A stretch of DNA of 64,000 nt from Azonexus sp. (GTDB lineage: Bacteria > Pseudomonadota > Gammaproteobacteria > Burkholderiales > Rhodocyclaceae). Position 1 is the stretch's first letter; every line of letters starts with the position of its first letter. The stretch spans positions 245,572 through 309,571 of the forward strand of contig JAGOAU010000001.1 of NCBI GenBank assembly GCA_017983755.1. The letters run 5' to 3'. Below the pieces are notes generated by a model. The model saw only the letters and a list, made by a program, of their open reading frames with translations, did no database searches and was not told the origin of the DNA. This document shows positions 16,874-27,166 of the stretch, in pieces. The translations under genes were made by a program, and so were the position numbers.

Positions 16874-18493
16874 TCAGGGCGGCGTGGAAGCAGCCCTGGA
16901 CTGTCGGGCAAGAACCCGTTCCGCGGCCACCACCCCGCGATACTGCGCCTCTTCGAACAGCGAAAAGCCGGACAGGTCGGCGTGCGCCAGGGCAATGCGC
17001 GGGTGGCGGAATTCGGCCAGTTTTTCGCGTTGACCGTACCAGAGGCTGCCCGGCACCGGGCGCCGCATGGCATGGCCGTTGCGGAAGATGTCGAGGCGGG
17101 TGGTCAGGCGGCGGATGTCGGGATGGACGCGTTCGAGCTCGGCGAGAATGCCCTCGGCCCAGGCCTCGCGCGGCGTTTCGAGCAGCAGGCGACGCCCCTC
17201 GGCAGGGGTAACGTCGTGCAGGGCGCGGTACCAGGTGAACACCGTGCCGCGCAGGCTGCGGCGGATCAACTGGTGGGTCGCCACCACGTAGCCGAGCCCG
17301 GCACTTTCGTAAAAGACGTTGTCCCAGGCCGGCGGCGCGCCGTGCCGCTCTTCCGGGAAATCAGCGAGGTGCAGGTTGGCGGTCAGCCAAGGCGCGTAAT
17401 CGCCGGCCAGCGCGGCGGCCTTGAGTGCGCCCGGCATGGCGCCCCAGACACGCGGCAGGACGAAGGCCGGCGCCGCCCAGATCAGTTGCCGCGCTTCGAT
17501 GCGGATGGTTTTTGCCCCGGCAAGCACGTCGACCGCAACCGACGACTTGCCTTCCTCGATACGCCAGACCAGCGCATCGCCCAGGATGCGCCCGGCAGCC
17601 TTCTGCGCCAGCCCGCGCGCCAGCCAGGCGTTGCCCTCTGGCGCGGTGAGCACGGCATCGCCGGCGGCGTTGGCCGCCGCACCATTGCGGCAGGCGAAAT
17701 AGTGCAGCCCGGCCCAGGCCGAGGTCTGGTCATGGGCCGTACCGTAGTCGTCGCGCGTCGCGTAGTTGGCCAGCCAGTGCAGGCTGGGCGCGGTGAAACC
17801 GTTGGCGGTCAGCCACTGGCTGAAGGACATGCGATCGAGCGCCCGCCATTCAGGGTCGCGGCTGGAGAGTTCCATCGGGATGGCGAAGAGGCGCCGGCCA
17901 CCGCTGCCACGGGCGTGTTTGAGTTCCTCCATCCGCTCGTGGAAGCGCCGCTGCTGCTCGCGCTCGTCGGCGTCGATGCCGCGATGCGGCAGCAGGCCCT
18001 CTTCCCACAGGCCGTGGCGATAGACCCGTTCCTGCGGTGTCGCACAAAGGAAGCGTTCGTCGTAGATCGGCTTCTCGGCGGCCGGATCGCCCTGCAGCAC
18101 ACCCAGTTCAGCGAGCAGCCGGCGGGCATGTACCGCCTCGCGCGGCGGCAGCGGCAGGTAGTGGGCGCCCCACGGGTAGGCGACGAGCGGACTCTGCCCG
18201 GCGCGCGAATTGCCGCCCGGCTCGCTTTCCATTTCGAGCACCAGGAAGTCGTCGACCGCAGCACTCGCCAATTTCCAAGCGGCCGACAGCCCGGAAATGC
18301 CGCCGCCGACGATGACGACACCGGTCCTGCGGGTGTCCGAGGGCGCCGGGAAACCGCCGTCGCGCAACCGGTGCCCGAGCGCGTGCGACATGCCGAGCAA
18401 TTCGCCGGGCGGCAGACCGGGTTTTCCGTTGGGCGCACAACCGGCAAGGGCGGCTGCCCCCACCGTACACAGAAAGTCGCGGCGGCTAGTCAA
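16874..18493 (-). CDS. Tat-exported lipoprotein flavoprotein (amine oxidase-type FAD domain)
   Basis: A 539-residue protein with a Rossmann FAD motif VVIVGGGISGLSAAWKL (about residues 60-75) and EMESEPGGNS after it, as in flavin amine oxidases and phytoene-desaturase-like enzymes. The N-terminus reads TSRRDFLCTVGAAALAGCAP: a twin-arginine motif followed directly by a lipobox, so a folded, FAD-loaded, membrane-anchored periplasmic protein is predicted. The start is a TTG at 18491-18493 overlapping the ftsX stop by 8 bases. The substrate is unknown. The open frame continues upstream inside ftsX, but that part is a shadow. Confidence 0.75.
   Translation of the reverse strand: MTSRRDFLCTVGAAALAGCAPNGKPGLPPGELLGMSHALGHRLRDGGFPAPSDTRRTGVVIVGGGISGLSAAWKLASAAVDDFLVLEMESEPGGNSRAGQSPLVAYPWGAHYLPLPPREAVHARRLLAELGVLQGDPAAEKPIYDERFLCATPQERVYRHGLWEEGLLPHRGIDADEREQQRRFHERMEELKHARGSGGRRLFAIPMELSSRDPEWRALDRMSFSQWLTANGFTAPSLHWLANYATRDDYGTAHDQTSAWAGLHYFACRNGAAANAAGDAVLTAPEGNAWLARGLAQKAAGRILGDALVWRIEEGKSSVAVDVLAGAKTIRIEARQLIWAAPAFVLPRVWGAMPGALKAAALAGDYAPWLTANLHLADFPEERHGAPPAWDNVFYESAGLGYVVATHQLIRRSLRGTVFTWYRALHDVTPAEGRRLLLETPREAWAEGILAELERVHPDIRRLTTRLDIFRNGHAMRRPVPGSLWYGQREKLAEFRHPRIALAHADLSGFSLFEEAQYRGVVAAERVLARQSRAASTPP
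17528..17539 (-). repeat. GYTGCGGTCGAC site 4
   Basis: Exact GTTGCGGTCGAC on the minus strand inside the Tat flavoprotein gene, frame Val-Ala-Val-Asp. Confidence 0.7.
18251..18262 (-). repeat. GYTGCGGTCGAC site 5
   Basis: Exact GCTGCGGTCGAC on the minus strand inside the Tat flavoprotein gene, frame Ala-Ala-Val-Asp, 711 bases from site 4. Confidence 0.7.
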
Positions 18494-19385
18494 ACTTCCG
18501 CAGCGACAGGCTGACGGAAAGCTGCGCCCCGAGCCAGCCGAGGAAGGCGCCGCTGGCGGCCAGCGCCGCGATCTCGACGCCCCCAGGCAGGCGCAGCCCG
18601 AAGCTGCCGCCGTAGAGCGCCGCCAGATCGCCGACCGGCCCGGCCAGCAGATGCAGCGCGCCGACCACCAGGCCGGCCGCCAGCAGGCCGCCCAGCGCGC
18701 CCTGCAACGCCCCGTAGTAATAGAACGGTCGGCGGATGAAGGCATCGGTGGCGCCGATCATCCGCGCCACCTCGATCTCGGCGGCCTGCGCCATGACCTG
18801 CAGGCGGATGGTATTGAAGGTGACGGCGACCAGCCCGGCGGCGAAGATGCCGGCCAGCATCCACAGCGCCAGCTTGGCGAGCTTGAGGAAGGCATCGAAA
18901 CGCTTGACCCAGGCCGAATCGAGCTGCACGTGGGCGACCTTGGGCCAGCCGGCGATTTCCTTGCGCAGGATTTCCAGCGCCTCGGGCTCGCTGTTGGTCG
19001 GTTCGATGATGAAGGCGTCGGGCAGCGGGTTGCGCGGCAGGCTGGCGACGATTTCGGCCATGCCTTCGCTCGCCTGCATGCGCTTCAGCGCCTCCTCCTT
19101 CGGCACGAAGCGCCAGTTGCCGGTCGTCGCCTGGCGGAGCCGGTTCTCGATCTCGCCGACCTCTTTCCTGCTGGCGTCGACGTTCATGAACAGGCTGATC
19201 TGCTGGACGCTGGACGCCCCGTTGCCGAGGTCGCGCAGGTTGTCGAGCGCCACATAGCCGAAGCCGGGCAGGGTCAGCGCGATGCCGATGACGAGCAGCG
19301 ACAGCAGGGTATTGAGCGGCGTCGCCCACAACCGGCGAAAGGCAGAGGCGAGCGCCGCGCGGTGCTGCGAAAACCAGGCGCTCAT
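18486..19385 (-). CDS. ftsX: Cell division protein FtsX
   Basis: A 299-residue membrane partner of the FtsE ATPase. It has an N-terminal cytoplasmic stretch, a first transmembrane helix (about residues 20-45), a periplasmic loop to about residue 165, and three further helices. FtsEX transmits ATP hydrolysis to periplasmic peptidoglycan hydrolases at the septum. The gene overlaps ftsE by 4 bases, and its stop overlaps the TTG start of the flavoprotein, giving an ftsY-ftsE-ftsX-flavoprotein operon. Confidence 0.93.
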   Translation of the reverse strand: MSAWFSQHRAALASAFRRLWATPLNTLLSLLVIGIALTLPGFGYVALDNLRDLGNGASSVQQISLFMNVDASRKEVGEIENRLRQATTGNWRFVPKEEALKRMQASEGMAEIVASLPRNPLPDAFIIEPTNSEPEALEILRKEIAGWPKVAHVQLDSAWVKRFDAFLKLAKLALWMLAGIFAAGLVAVTFNTIRLQVMAQAAEIEVARMIGATDAFIRRPFYYYGALQGALGGLLAAGLVVGALHLLAGPVGDLAALYGGSFGLRLPGGVEIAALAASGAFLGWLGAQLSVSLSLRKFD

Positions 19386-20035
19386 GCCGCCAGCCTCCCG
19401 TGGTCGAGGCGCAGCACGCTCGGGTGGTAGCGCTCGATCCAGTTCTGGTCGTGGGTGGCGACGACCACGGTGACGCCGACACGGTTGAAATCGGCGAAGA
19501 GTTCGAGGATTTCGCCCGCCGATTCGGCATCGAGGTTACCGGTCGGCTCGTCGGCGATCAGGATGGTCGGCCGGTTGACGACGGCGCGGGCAATCGCCAG
19601 CCGCTGCTGCTCGCCGCCCGAAAGGGCAATCGGCCGCGCTTTCTCGCGCGCCAGCAGGCCCACCTTGTCGAGCGCCGCCGAGGCACGGCGGATCGCCTCG
19701 CGCCGCGGCAGCCCGGCGATCTGCAGAGGCAGCAGCACGTTGTCGAGGGCGCTGCGGTCGAACAGCAGCTTCTGGTCCTGAAAGACCAGCCCGAGATGGC
19801 GGCGCACGTAGGGAATAGCGCTGCGCCGCAGGGCCGACAGGTTCTGGCCGTTGACCACCAGGCTGCCGGCGGTCGGCCGCTCGATGGAGGCGATCAGCTT
19901 GACCAGCGTCGTCTTGCCGGCGCCCGAATGGCCGGAGATGAAGACCATCTGCCCGGCCTCGATTGCGAAACTGACGTCCCGAACCGCCTCGTAGCCGCCG
20001 GGGTAGCGCTTGCCCAGATTGCTGGCGACGATCAT
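19382..20035 (-). CDS. ftsE: Cell division ATP-binding protein FtsE
   Basis: A 217-residue ABC ATPase. Walker A is GHSGAGKTT (residues 35-43), the signature is LSGGEQQRLAIARA, and Walker B is ILIADEPTGNLD. It pairs with FtsX at the septum. The start is the ATG at 20033-20035, overlapping the ftsY stop (ATGA); the open frame extends upstream through ftsY as a shadow without family similarity. Both junctions of ftsY-ftsE-ftsX are 4-base overlaps. Confidence 0.95.
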   Translation of the reverse strand: MIVASNLGKRYPGGYEAVRDVSFAIEAGQMVFISGHSGAGKTTLVKLIASIERPTAGSLVVNGQNLSALRRSAIPYVRRHLGLVFQDQKLLFDRSALDNVLLPLQIAGLPRREAIRRASAALDKVGLLAREKARPIALSGGEQQRLAIARAVVNRPTILIADEPTGNLDAESAGEILELFADFNRVGVTVVVATHDQNWIERYHPSVLRLDHGRLAA

Positions 20036-21018
20036 TCGAACAGCGCGTCGACGAAGTCTTTCGCGGAGAAGGGGCGCAGATCGTCGATCTGCTCGCCGAC
20101 GCCGATGAAGCGGATCGGCTTCGGACACTGGCGGGCGATTCCCAGCACGACGCCACCCTTGGCGGTGCCGTCGAGCTTGGTGACGACGAGGCCGGTGACA
20201 TGGATCGCCTTGTCGAAGGCCTTGACCTGCTGCAGCGCGTTCTGGCCGATGTTGGCGTCGAGCACCAGCAGCGTTTCGTGCGGGCCGGCCGGATCGATCT
20301 TCTGGATGACGCGGCGGACCTTGGCGATTTCTTCCATCAGGTGCAGCTGCGTCGGCAGGCGGCCGGCGGTGTCGGCCAGCACGATGTCGATGCCGCGCGC
20401 CTTGGCCGCGGCGATGGCATCGAAGATGACGGCCGCCGGATCGCCCGACTCCTGGGCGATCACCGTCACGTTGTTGCGCTCGCCCCAGGTCTGCAACTGT
20501 TCGCGGGCGGCAGCGCGGAAGGTGTCGCCGGCGGCCAGCAACACGCTCTTGCCCTGGCTCTGAAAATAGCGGGCCAGCTTGCCGATCGAGGTCGTCTTGC
20601 CAGCGCCGTTCACGCCGGCGATCATGATCACGTAAGGCTTGTGGCCGGAAACGTCGAGCGGCTTCTCGAGCGGCGCCAGAGTTTCCAGCAGAGCGCCGGC
20701 CAGTGCCTTCTGGATCGCCTCCGGACTGTCCAGCTTGTCGCGCTTGGCGGCCTTCTTCAACTCGTCGAGCAGATGGGTGGTCGCCTCGATGCCGACATCG
20801 CTGGTCAGCAGAAGGGTTTCCAGTTCCTCGAGCAGTTCGTCGTCGACCTTGCCGCGCGAAAAGATGGTCTTGAGCTTGCCGCCCCACTGGGCGCGGGTCT
20901 TGGCCAGCCCCTTGAACAGACGCTCGCGCCAGGAGGGTTTGGCTGCTTCGGCCGGCGCCGGCTCGGCCGCGGCTTCAGGTTTGGCGTCGGGGGCGGATTT
21001 TTTCAGGAAACTGAACAT
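20032..21018 (-). CDS. ftsY: Signal recognition particle receptor FtsY
   Basis: A 328-residue SRP GTPase that docks ribosome-nascent-chain-SRP complexes at the inner membrane. The short acidic/Ala-rich A domain (residues 1-30) is followed by the helical N domain and the G domain with GVNGAGKTT (135-143), DTAGRLPT and TKLDGTAKGG. The start carries the amphipathic MFSFLKKS sequence. It heads the ftsYEX operon and is divergent from the M16 peptidase genes across 107 bases. Confidence 0.96.
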   Translation of the reverse strand: MFSFLKKSAPDAKPEAAAEPAPAEAAKPSWRERLFKGLAKTRAQWGGKLKTIFSRGKVDDELLEELETLLLTSDVGIEATTHLLDELKKAAKRDKLDSPEAIQKALAGALLETLAPLEKPLDVSGHKPYVIMIAGVNGAGKTTSIGKLARYFQSQGKSVLLAAGDTFRAAAREQLQTWGERNNVTVIAQESGDPAAVIFDAIAAAKARGIDIVLADTAGRLPTQLHLMEEIAKVRRVIQKIDPAGPHETLLVLDANIGQNALQQVKAFDKAIHVTGLVVTKLDGTAKGGVVLGIARQCPKPIRFIGVGEQIDDLRPFSAKDFVDALFE

Positions 21019-21100
21019 GAGGAATGTGGTCTGAGGCCGTGCTGACAGGCAGACGGCAAGCCGTTAAGATGCCGCCCAAAGAATACAAATTTCGCCGCTG

Positions 21101-21109
21101 ATTCTAGCA
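21101..21109 (-). promoter_or_regulatory. Possible extended -10 promoter of ftsYEX
   Basis: On the minus strand the sequence TGCTAGAAT matches the extended -10 form TGnTATAAT with one mismatch. It would start RNA near 21094 and give a leader of about 75 bases before ftsY. No good -35 box is visible, which is acceptable for an extended -10 promoter. Weak evidence. Confidence 0.35.
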
Positions 21110-21125
21110 GAAAGCCCGATTTCCC

Positions 21126-22484
21126 ATGCGCATACGACACCTGATCGCCATCCTGGTCGCCCCCTGGCTGTTGACCGCAGCGCTCGCCAATCCCTACGAA
21201 ATGACGCTGAAAAACGGCCTGCGCATCATCGTCAAGGAAGACCGCCGGGCGCCAACCGTCGCCCAGATGGTCTGGTACCGCATCGGCAGCATGGACGAGG
21301 TCGACGGCGCCTCGGGCGTCGCCCACGTCCTCGAACACATGATGTTCAAGGGCACGCCGAGCGTCGGCCCGGGCGAGTTCAACAAGCTGGTGGCGGCTGC
21401 CGGCGGGCGCGACAACGCCTTCACCAGCCGCGACTACACCGCCTACTTCCAGCAGGTGCCGAAGGAAAAACTGCCCGAGATGATGCGCCTCGAAGCCGAC
21501 CGCATGCGCCATCTGAACGTCGACCCCAAGGAATTCGCACAGGAAATCAAGGTGGTCATGGAAGAGCGCCGCATGCGCACCGACGACAACCCGCAATCCC
21601 GGCTGTTCGAGCAGATGAACGCCGTCGCCTTCCAGGCCCATCCTTACCGGCGGCCGATCATCGGCTGGATGAGCGACCTCGAGAACATGAGCGCCGCCGA
21701 CGCCAAGGCCTGGTACGACACCTGGTACGTGCCCAACAACGCCTACGTGGTGATCGTCGGCGACGTCGACCACCGGGAAGTCTTCGCGCTGGCCGAGAAA
21801 TATTACGGCGTGCTCGAAGGGCGCGCCCTGCCGGCGCGCAAGCCGCAGGTCGAACCGGCCCAGGACGGCACGCGCCGGGTCAACGTCAAGGCACCGGCCG
21901 AGCTGCCGGTGCTGATCATGGGCTACAAGGCACCGGTGCTGCGCGACGTGGACAAGGACAGCGACCCCTACGCCCTGCAGATGCTGGCGGCCATTCTCGA
22001 CGGCCACGACGCCGCGCGCTTCAACAAGAAGCTGGTGCGCGAGGACAAGGTGGCACTGTCGGTCGGCATCGACTACGACGCGACGGCGCGCGGCCCCGGC
22101 ATGATCTACCTGCATGGCAGCCCCTCCGAAGGCAGGACGGTTGGCGACCTGGAAAGCGCCCTGCGCGCCGAGATCGCCCGCATCCAGAAGGAAGGTGTCA
22201 GCGAGCCGGAGCTCAAGCGGGCGCGGGCGCAACTGGTCGCCGCCGAGGTCTACAAGCTCGACTCGATGTTCGGCCAGGCGATGGAGATCGGCCAGGCCGA
22301 ATCGGCGGGAATTCCGCACCAGAAGATCGACCGCATGCTGGAAAAGCTGCAGAAGGTCACCGCCACCGAGGTGCAGGCGGTGGCGAAGAAATACTTCACC
22401 GATGACACGCTGACCATCGGCGTGCTTGAACCGCAACCGCTCGACGGCAAGGCGCGCCGTCCGTCCGTCGCCACCCACCACTGA
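21126..22484 (+). CDS. M16 family zinc metallopeptidase (catalytic subunit)
   Basis: A 452-residue secreted protease with an N-terminal signal peptide (MRIRHLIAILVAPWLLTAALA). The inverted zinc motif HxxEH is present as HVLEH (His67, Glu70, His71) in the usual FKGT context. It resembles the PqqL/mitochondrial-processing-peptidase-like pairs in which one subunit is catalytic and the next is not. The following gene overlaps by one base and encodes the non-catalytic partner. Expected location: periplasm. Confidence 0.9.
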   Translation: MRIRHLIAILVAPWLLTAALANPYEMTLKNGLRIIVKEDRRAPTVAQMVWYRIGSMDEVDGASGVAHVLEHMMFKGTPSVGPGEFNKLVAAAGGRDNAFTSRDYTAYFQQVPKEKLPEMMRLEADRMRHLNVDPKEFAQEIKVVMEERRMRTDDNPQSRLFEQMNAVAFQAHPYRRPIIGWMSDLENMSAADAKAWYDTWYVPNNAYVVIVGDVDHREVFALAEKYYGVLEGRALPARKPQVEPAQDGTRRVNVKAPAELPVLIMGYKAPVLRDVDKDSDPYALQMLAAILDGHDAARFNKKLVREDKVALSVGIDYDATARGPGMIYLHGSPSEGRTVGDLESALRAEIARIQKEGVSEPELKRARAQLVAAEVYKLDSMFGQAMEIGQAESAGIPHQKIDRMLEKLQKVTATEVQAVAKKYFTDDTLTIGVLEPQPLDGKARRPSVATHH

Positions 22485-23781
22485 TGAAAATGACCATGAA
22501 AAAGCTGTTGACCGCAGTCGTCGCCATTCTTGCCGCCCAGTCCGCGCTGGCCGGCGTCAAGATCGAGCACTGGGTGTCGCCGACCGGCGCCCGCGTCTAT
22601 TTCGTCGAAAGCCGCGTCCTGCCGATGCTCGATGTCCAGGTCGATTTCGCCGCCGGCTCGATGTTCGACCCGGACGGCAAGTCCGGCACCGCCGCGCTGA
22701 CCCGGTCGACGCTCGACCTCGGCGCCGGCACGCGCGACGAAACCGCCATCGCCGAGCAACTGGCCGACATCGGCGCCACCCTCGGCGGCGGCGCCGACAC
22801 CGACCGCGCCAGCGTCGCCGTGCGTACGCTGGCGGCGCCCGAAAAGCGCAATGCGGCAATCGACATCCTGCGCAACGTGCTGCAGGCACCACGCTTCGAC
22901 CCGGCCATCGTCGAGCGCGAAAAGGCGCGCACCGTTGCCGGCCTCAAGGAAGCGCTGACGCGCCCCGATGCCATCGTTGGCAAGGCCTTCTGGAGCGCCC
23001 TCTACCCGGCGCACCCCTACGGCCGGCAGGCGACACCGGAATCGGTCGCGGCGCTGACCCGCGACGAACTCGCCGCGCACCACGCCCGCTACTACACCGC
23101 CGCCAACGCCAGCATCACGCTGGTTGGCGACATCTCGCGCGCCGAAGCCGAGAAGATCGCCGAATCGCTGGTCGTCGGGCTGCCTGCCGGCGCTGCCGCC
23201 ACGCTGCCGGCAGCACCGGTCGTCGCCCCCGGCAAGAGCGTCGCCCTCGCCCACCCGGCCAGCCAGGCCCATGTGCTGATCGGCCTGCCGGCCATCGAGC
23301 GCGGCAACCCGGATTTCTTCCCGCTGCTGGTCGGCAACTACACACTGGGCGGCGGCGGTTTCGTCTCGCGCCTGATGAAGGAAGTGCGCGACAAGCGCGG
23401 CTACGCCTACAGCGTCTACAGCTACTTCTCGCCGCTCAGGCAGACCGGGCCGTTCCAGATCGGCCTGCAGACCAAGCGCTCGCAGGCACAGGATGCGATC
23501 AAGGTGACGCGCGACGTGCTCGATGGCTTCCTGAAGGAAGGCCCGAGCGCCGACGAGCTTGCCGCCGCCAAGGCCAACCTGACCGGCAGCTTCCCGCTGC
23601 GCCTCGACAGCAACAAGAAGATCCTCGACAACGTCGCGGTGATCGGCTTCTACGGGCTGCCGCTCGACTGGCTCGACCGCTATCAGGCCAGTGTTCAGGC
23701 AGTTACGGTCGACGCCGTGAAACAGGCATTTTCCCGGCGCGTGCGGCCGGCCGACCTGATGACGGTGACGGTCGCCGCCGA

Positions 23782-23785
<4 letters not shown>
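22484..23785 (+). CDS. M16 family protein, non-catalytic partner
   Basis: A 433-residue secreted protein (signal peptide about residues 1-24). It aligns by pattern with the preceding peptidase but lacks HxxEH; the equivalent region reads GTAALTRSTLDLGAG. The C-terminal half keeps the LGGGGFVSRLMKEVRDKRGYAYS motif that shapes the chamber in M16 heterodimers. It probably forms the clam-shell with the upstream subunit. Start ATG at 22484; ATGs at 22490 and 22496 are alternatives. The stop overlaps the TTG start of rsmD. Confidence 0.88.
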
Positions 23786-25092
<1,307 letters not shown>

Positions 25093-25108
25093 GCTTTCTG
25101 CGCCCCCG

Positions 25109-25141
25109 ACAAAAAACCCGCGAAATTCGCGGGTTTTTTGT
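25109..25141. terminator. Bidirectional intrinsic terminator
   Basis: An A6 run, an ACCCGCGAA/TTCGCGGGT stem and a T6 run form a near-perfect symmetric hairpin between the convergent ferredoxin and dynamin-like genes. It can act on both strands. Confidence 0.92.
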
Positions 25142-25142
25142 T

Positions 25143-25154
25143 GTCGACCGCAAC
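25143..25154 (-). repeat. GYTGCGGTCGAC site 6 (intergenic)
   Basis: Exact GTTGCGGTCGAC on the minus strand, placed directly against the terminator hairpin and 9 bases from the end of the dynamin-like gene. Confidence 0.75.
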
Positions 25155-25162
25155 CAGCCGGA

Positions 25163-27103
25163 TCAGGCAGCCTGCATTTGCGCCACCGGTGGCAGCAGCA
25201 GTTCGCGCACCCGCCCGACCACGGCCTCCAGCGCCTGAATCTGCTGCAGCAGGCTCTTGTCGATGCTTTCCAGTTCGGCGATGCGGTCTTCCAGCGTATC
25301 GGTCGCCTGATGGATGCGCTTGATGCTCTCGAGACGGCGCTTGAGCTGGATCTGGTGCTCGCGGACCTGGGTTTCCATCGGCGCCATGATCGCCCGCAGC
25401 CAGGTTTCGGCGTCCTTGTTGGCCCGCTCGAAGGCACGCCGGACCTGCAGCGCAACCTCCTCGAAAAACTTGTGCGTCAGGTTTTTCTTGTCGGTCGTCA
25501 GCAGGCTGCGCATGGTGTTGAGGTGCGTATCGCACCAGCCCTCCAGGCGATCCAGTTCCTTGTCGTAGCGCAGTAGCGAGAACGCCGCCGGCTTCCCGAG
25601 CTTGAGACCGTGCTCGACCGAGAATTTCTTGTACACCGCTTCCATCATGTTCTGGATTTCGCCGATTTCTCCGGCGGAACGCGCCAGGGCGTAGCGCGAA
25701 CGGCTGAAGAAGGCACCCATCGCATCCGACAAAGTGCTGGAAAAATTCGCTTCCAGCATCGCGGCACGGGTCTCCTGCGTCAGGTGGCGCAGTACGTCGA
25801 GGCCGAGGTGGCCGAACAGGTTGTTGGTCAGGGTCGAGAAGACGCTGCGCACCGCGTAATAGCGTTGCAGGCCGGATTCGAACTCATCCTTGTCGGCGCG
25901 CACCTTGCCCATCATGTACTCGACGACACCCTTGTTCTTGCCGCGCAGTTCGATCAACTCGTTCAACTGCTCGCGCAGGCCGGCGAGGCGCGATTCGAGC
26001 AGGCCGCGCACGCGCAGGCTGACTTCGCCGAATTCGCCGTCGGTGTTGTCGCGCACGATGTCCTGCTTGGCCGGGATCAGCTCCTCCGACAGCGCCGCCT
26101 CGAGAATCGGCAGGCGGCTCTTGGCGAGCAGCGCCGGGTCGCCGTTGATCTTGGCAACGAGCCCCTTCTGCGCCGAAACCGGAAATATCTGACGCTCCGG
26201 CAAGCCCAGTATCCCGGCGCAAGACGCAACCTGGCGGTCGATTTCAGCATCGACTTCGGCGACCGATTTCAGTTCGTCCCACTGGCCGTCGATCTTGTTC
26301 AGCACAACCACCCGCCCGCGCTTGGCGGAACCGCCATCGCCGATATGTTCCTTCCAGATGGTCAGGTCCGATTGCGTGACGCCAGTGTCGGCCGCCAGGA
26401 TGAACAGCACGGCGTGCGCATTCGGCAGCAGCGACAGGGTCAGTTCCGGCTCGGTGCCGATGGCGTTTAGGCCAGGCGTGTCGAGGATGACCAGCCCCTG
26501 CTTGAGCAGCGGGTGCGGGAAGTTGATCAGCGCGTGGCGCCAGCGCGGAATCTCGACCAGTCCGTCGTCGCCGACCCGGTACAGGTCGTCGGCACCGACC
26601 TCGAAGCCGAGACGCCCGGCCTCGTCGGGCGAAACCCGTATCGTTTCGCTGACATGGCGCAGCGCTTCCTGCATGACGTCGGCCGAGTCGACGTCGAGCG
26701 GCACCATGAACCATTCCTCGGGATAGCGCTTGTATTCGCTGACGCTGCCATTGGCGGCCCGTGTCTGGATCGCCAGCAGCTCGATGCGCGGCGTCTTGTC
26801 CGCATCATAGAACAGCTCGGTCGGGCACATCGTCGTGCGGCCCACCGACGAGGGCAGGATGCGGTTGCCGTAATCGGCGAAGAAGATGGCGTTGATCAGT
26901 TCCGACTTGCCGCGCGAGAACTCGGCGACGAAGGCAACATTCAGGCGATCTTCGCGCAGGCGCTCGAGCAGTTGGGTCAAGCGCAGGTCGGTCTGCGCAT
27001 CCGACAAGTCGTTGGCGACCAGCCAGCCCTGAAACTCGCCGATATTGGCAGAGAGGCGCGAACGCCATTCGGTATAGGCGGCAAACTGGTGGGCAAGAGT
27101 CAT
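25163..27103 (-). CDS. Dynamin-family GTPase
   Basis: A 646-residue bacterial dynamin-like protein. The G domain has a P-loop AEFSRGKS (residues 60-67, alanine in place of the usual first glycine), a DTPGLNAIG switch II motif and LNKID as the G4 motif. The C-terminal half is mostly helical with a coiled-coil segment near the end (QLKRRLESIKRIHQATDTLEDRIAELE in two stretches). Relatives act on membranes. I prefer the ATG at 27103; a TTG at 27133 would add 10 residues. It shares no operon; mutM lies upstream in the same direction across 63 bases. Confidence 0.85.
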   Translation of the reverse strand: MTLAHQFAAYTEWRSRLSANIGEFQGWLVANDLSDAQTDLRLTQLLERLREDRLNVAFVAEFSRGKSELINAIFFADYGNRILPSSVGRTTMCPTELFYDADKTPRIELLAIQTRAANGSVSEYKRYPEEWFMVPLDVDSADVMQEALRHVSETIRVSPDEAGRLGFEVGADDLYRVGDDGLVEIPRWRHALINFPHPLLKQGLVILDTPGLNAIGTEPELTLSLLPNAHAVLFILAADTGVTQSDLTIWKEHIGDGGSAKRGRVVVLNKIDGQWDELKSVAEVDAEIDRQVASCAGILGLPERQIFPVSAQKGLVAKINGDPALLAKSRLPILEAALSEELIPAKQDIVRDNTDGEFGEVSLRVRGLLESRLAGLREQLNELIELRGKNKGVVEYMMGKVRADKDEFESGLQRYYAVRSVFSTLTNNLFGHLGLDVLRHLTQETRAAMLEANFSSTLSDAMGAFFSRSRYALARSAGEIGEIQNMMEAVYKKFSVEHGLKLGKPAAFSLLRYDKELDRLEGWCDTHLNTMRSLLTTDKKNLTHKFFEEVALQVRRAFERANKDAETWLRAIMAPMETQVREHQIQLKRRLESIKRIHQATDTLEDRIAELESIDKSLLQQIQALEAVVGRVRELLLPPVAQMQAA

Positions 27104-27166
27104 GGCGGTCACCAAAAGCGGAAAATAGTTCAATTTAGCACGAAAACATGGACTTGCAGCCCATAT

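Noticed and set aside
20036-20887. Upstream extension of ftsE through ftsY
   Set aside because: The family N-terminus begins at the ATG overlapping the ftsY stop; the extension is Arg-rich shadow of ftsY.
21003-22481. A 492-residue open frame antisense to the first M16 peptidase
   Set aside because: The plus strand encodes a protein with signal peptide and zinc motif; the antisense product has no recognisable motif.
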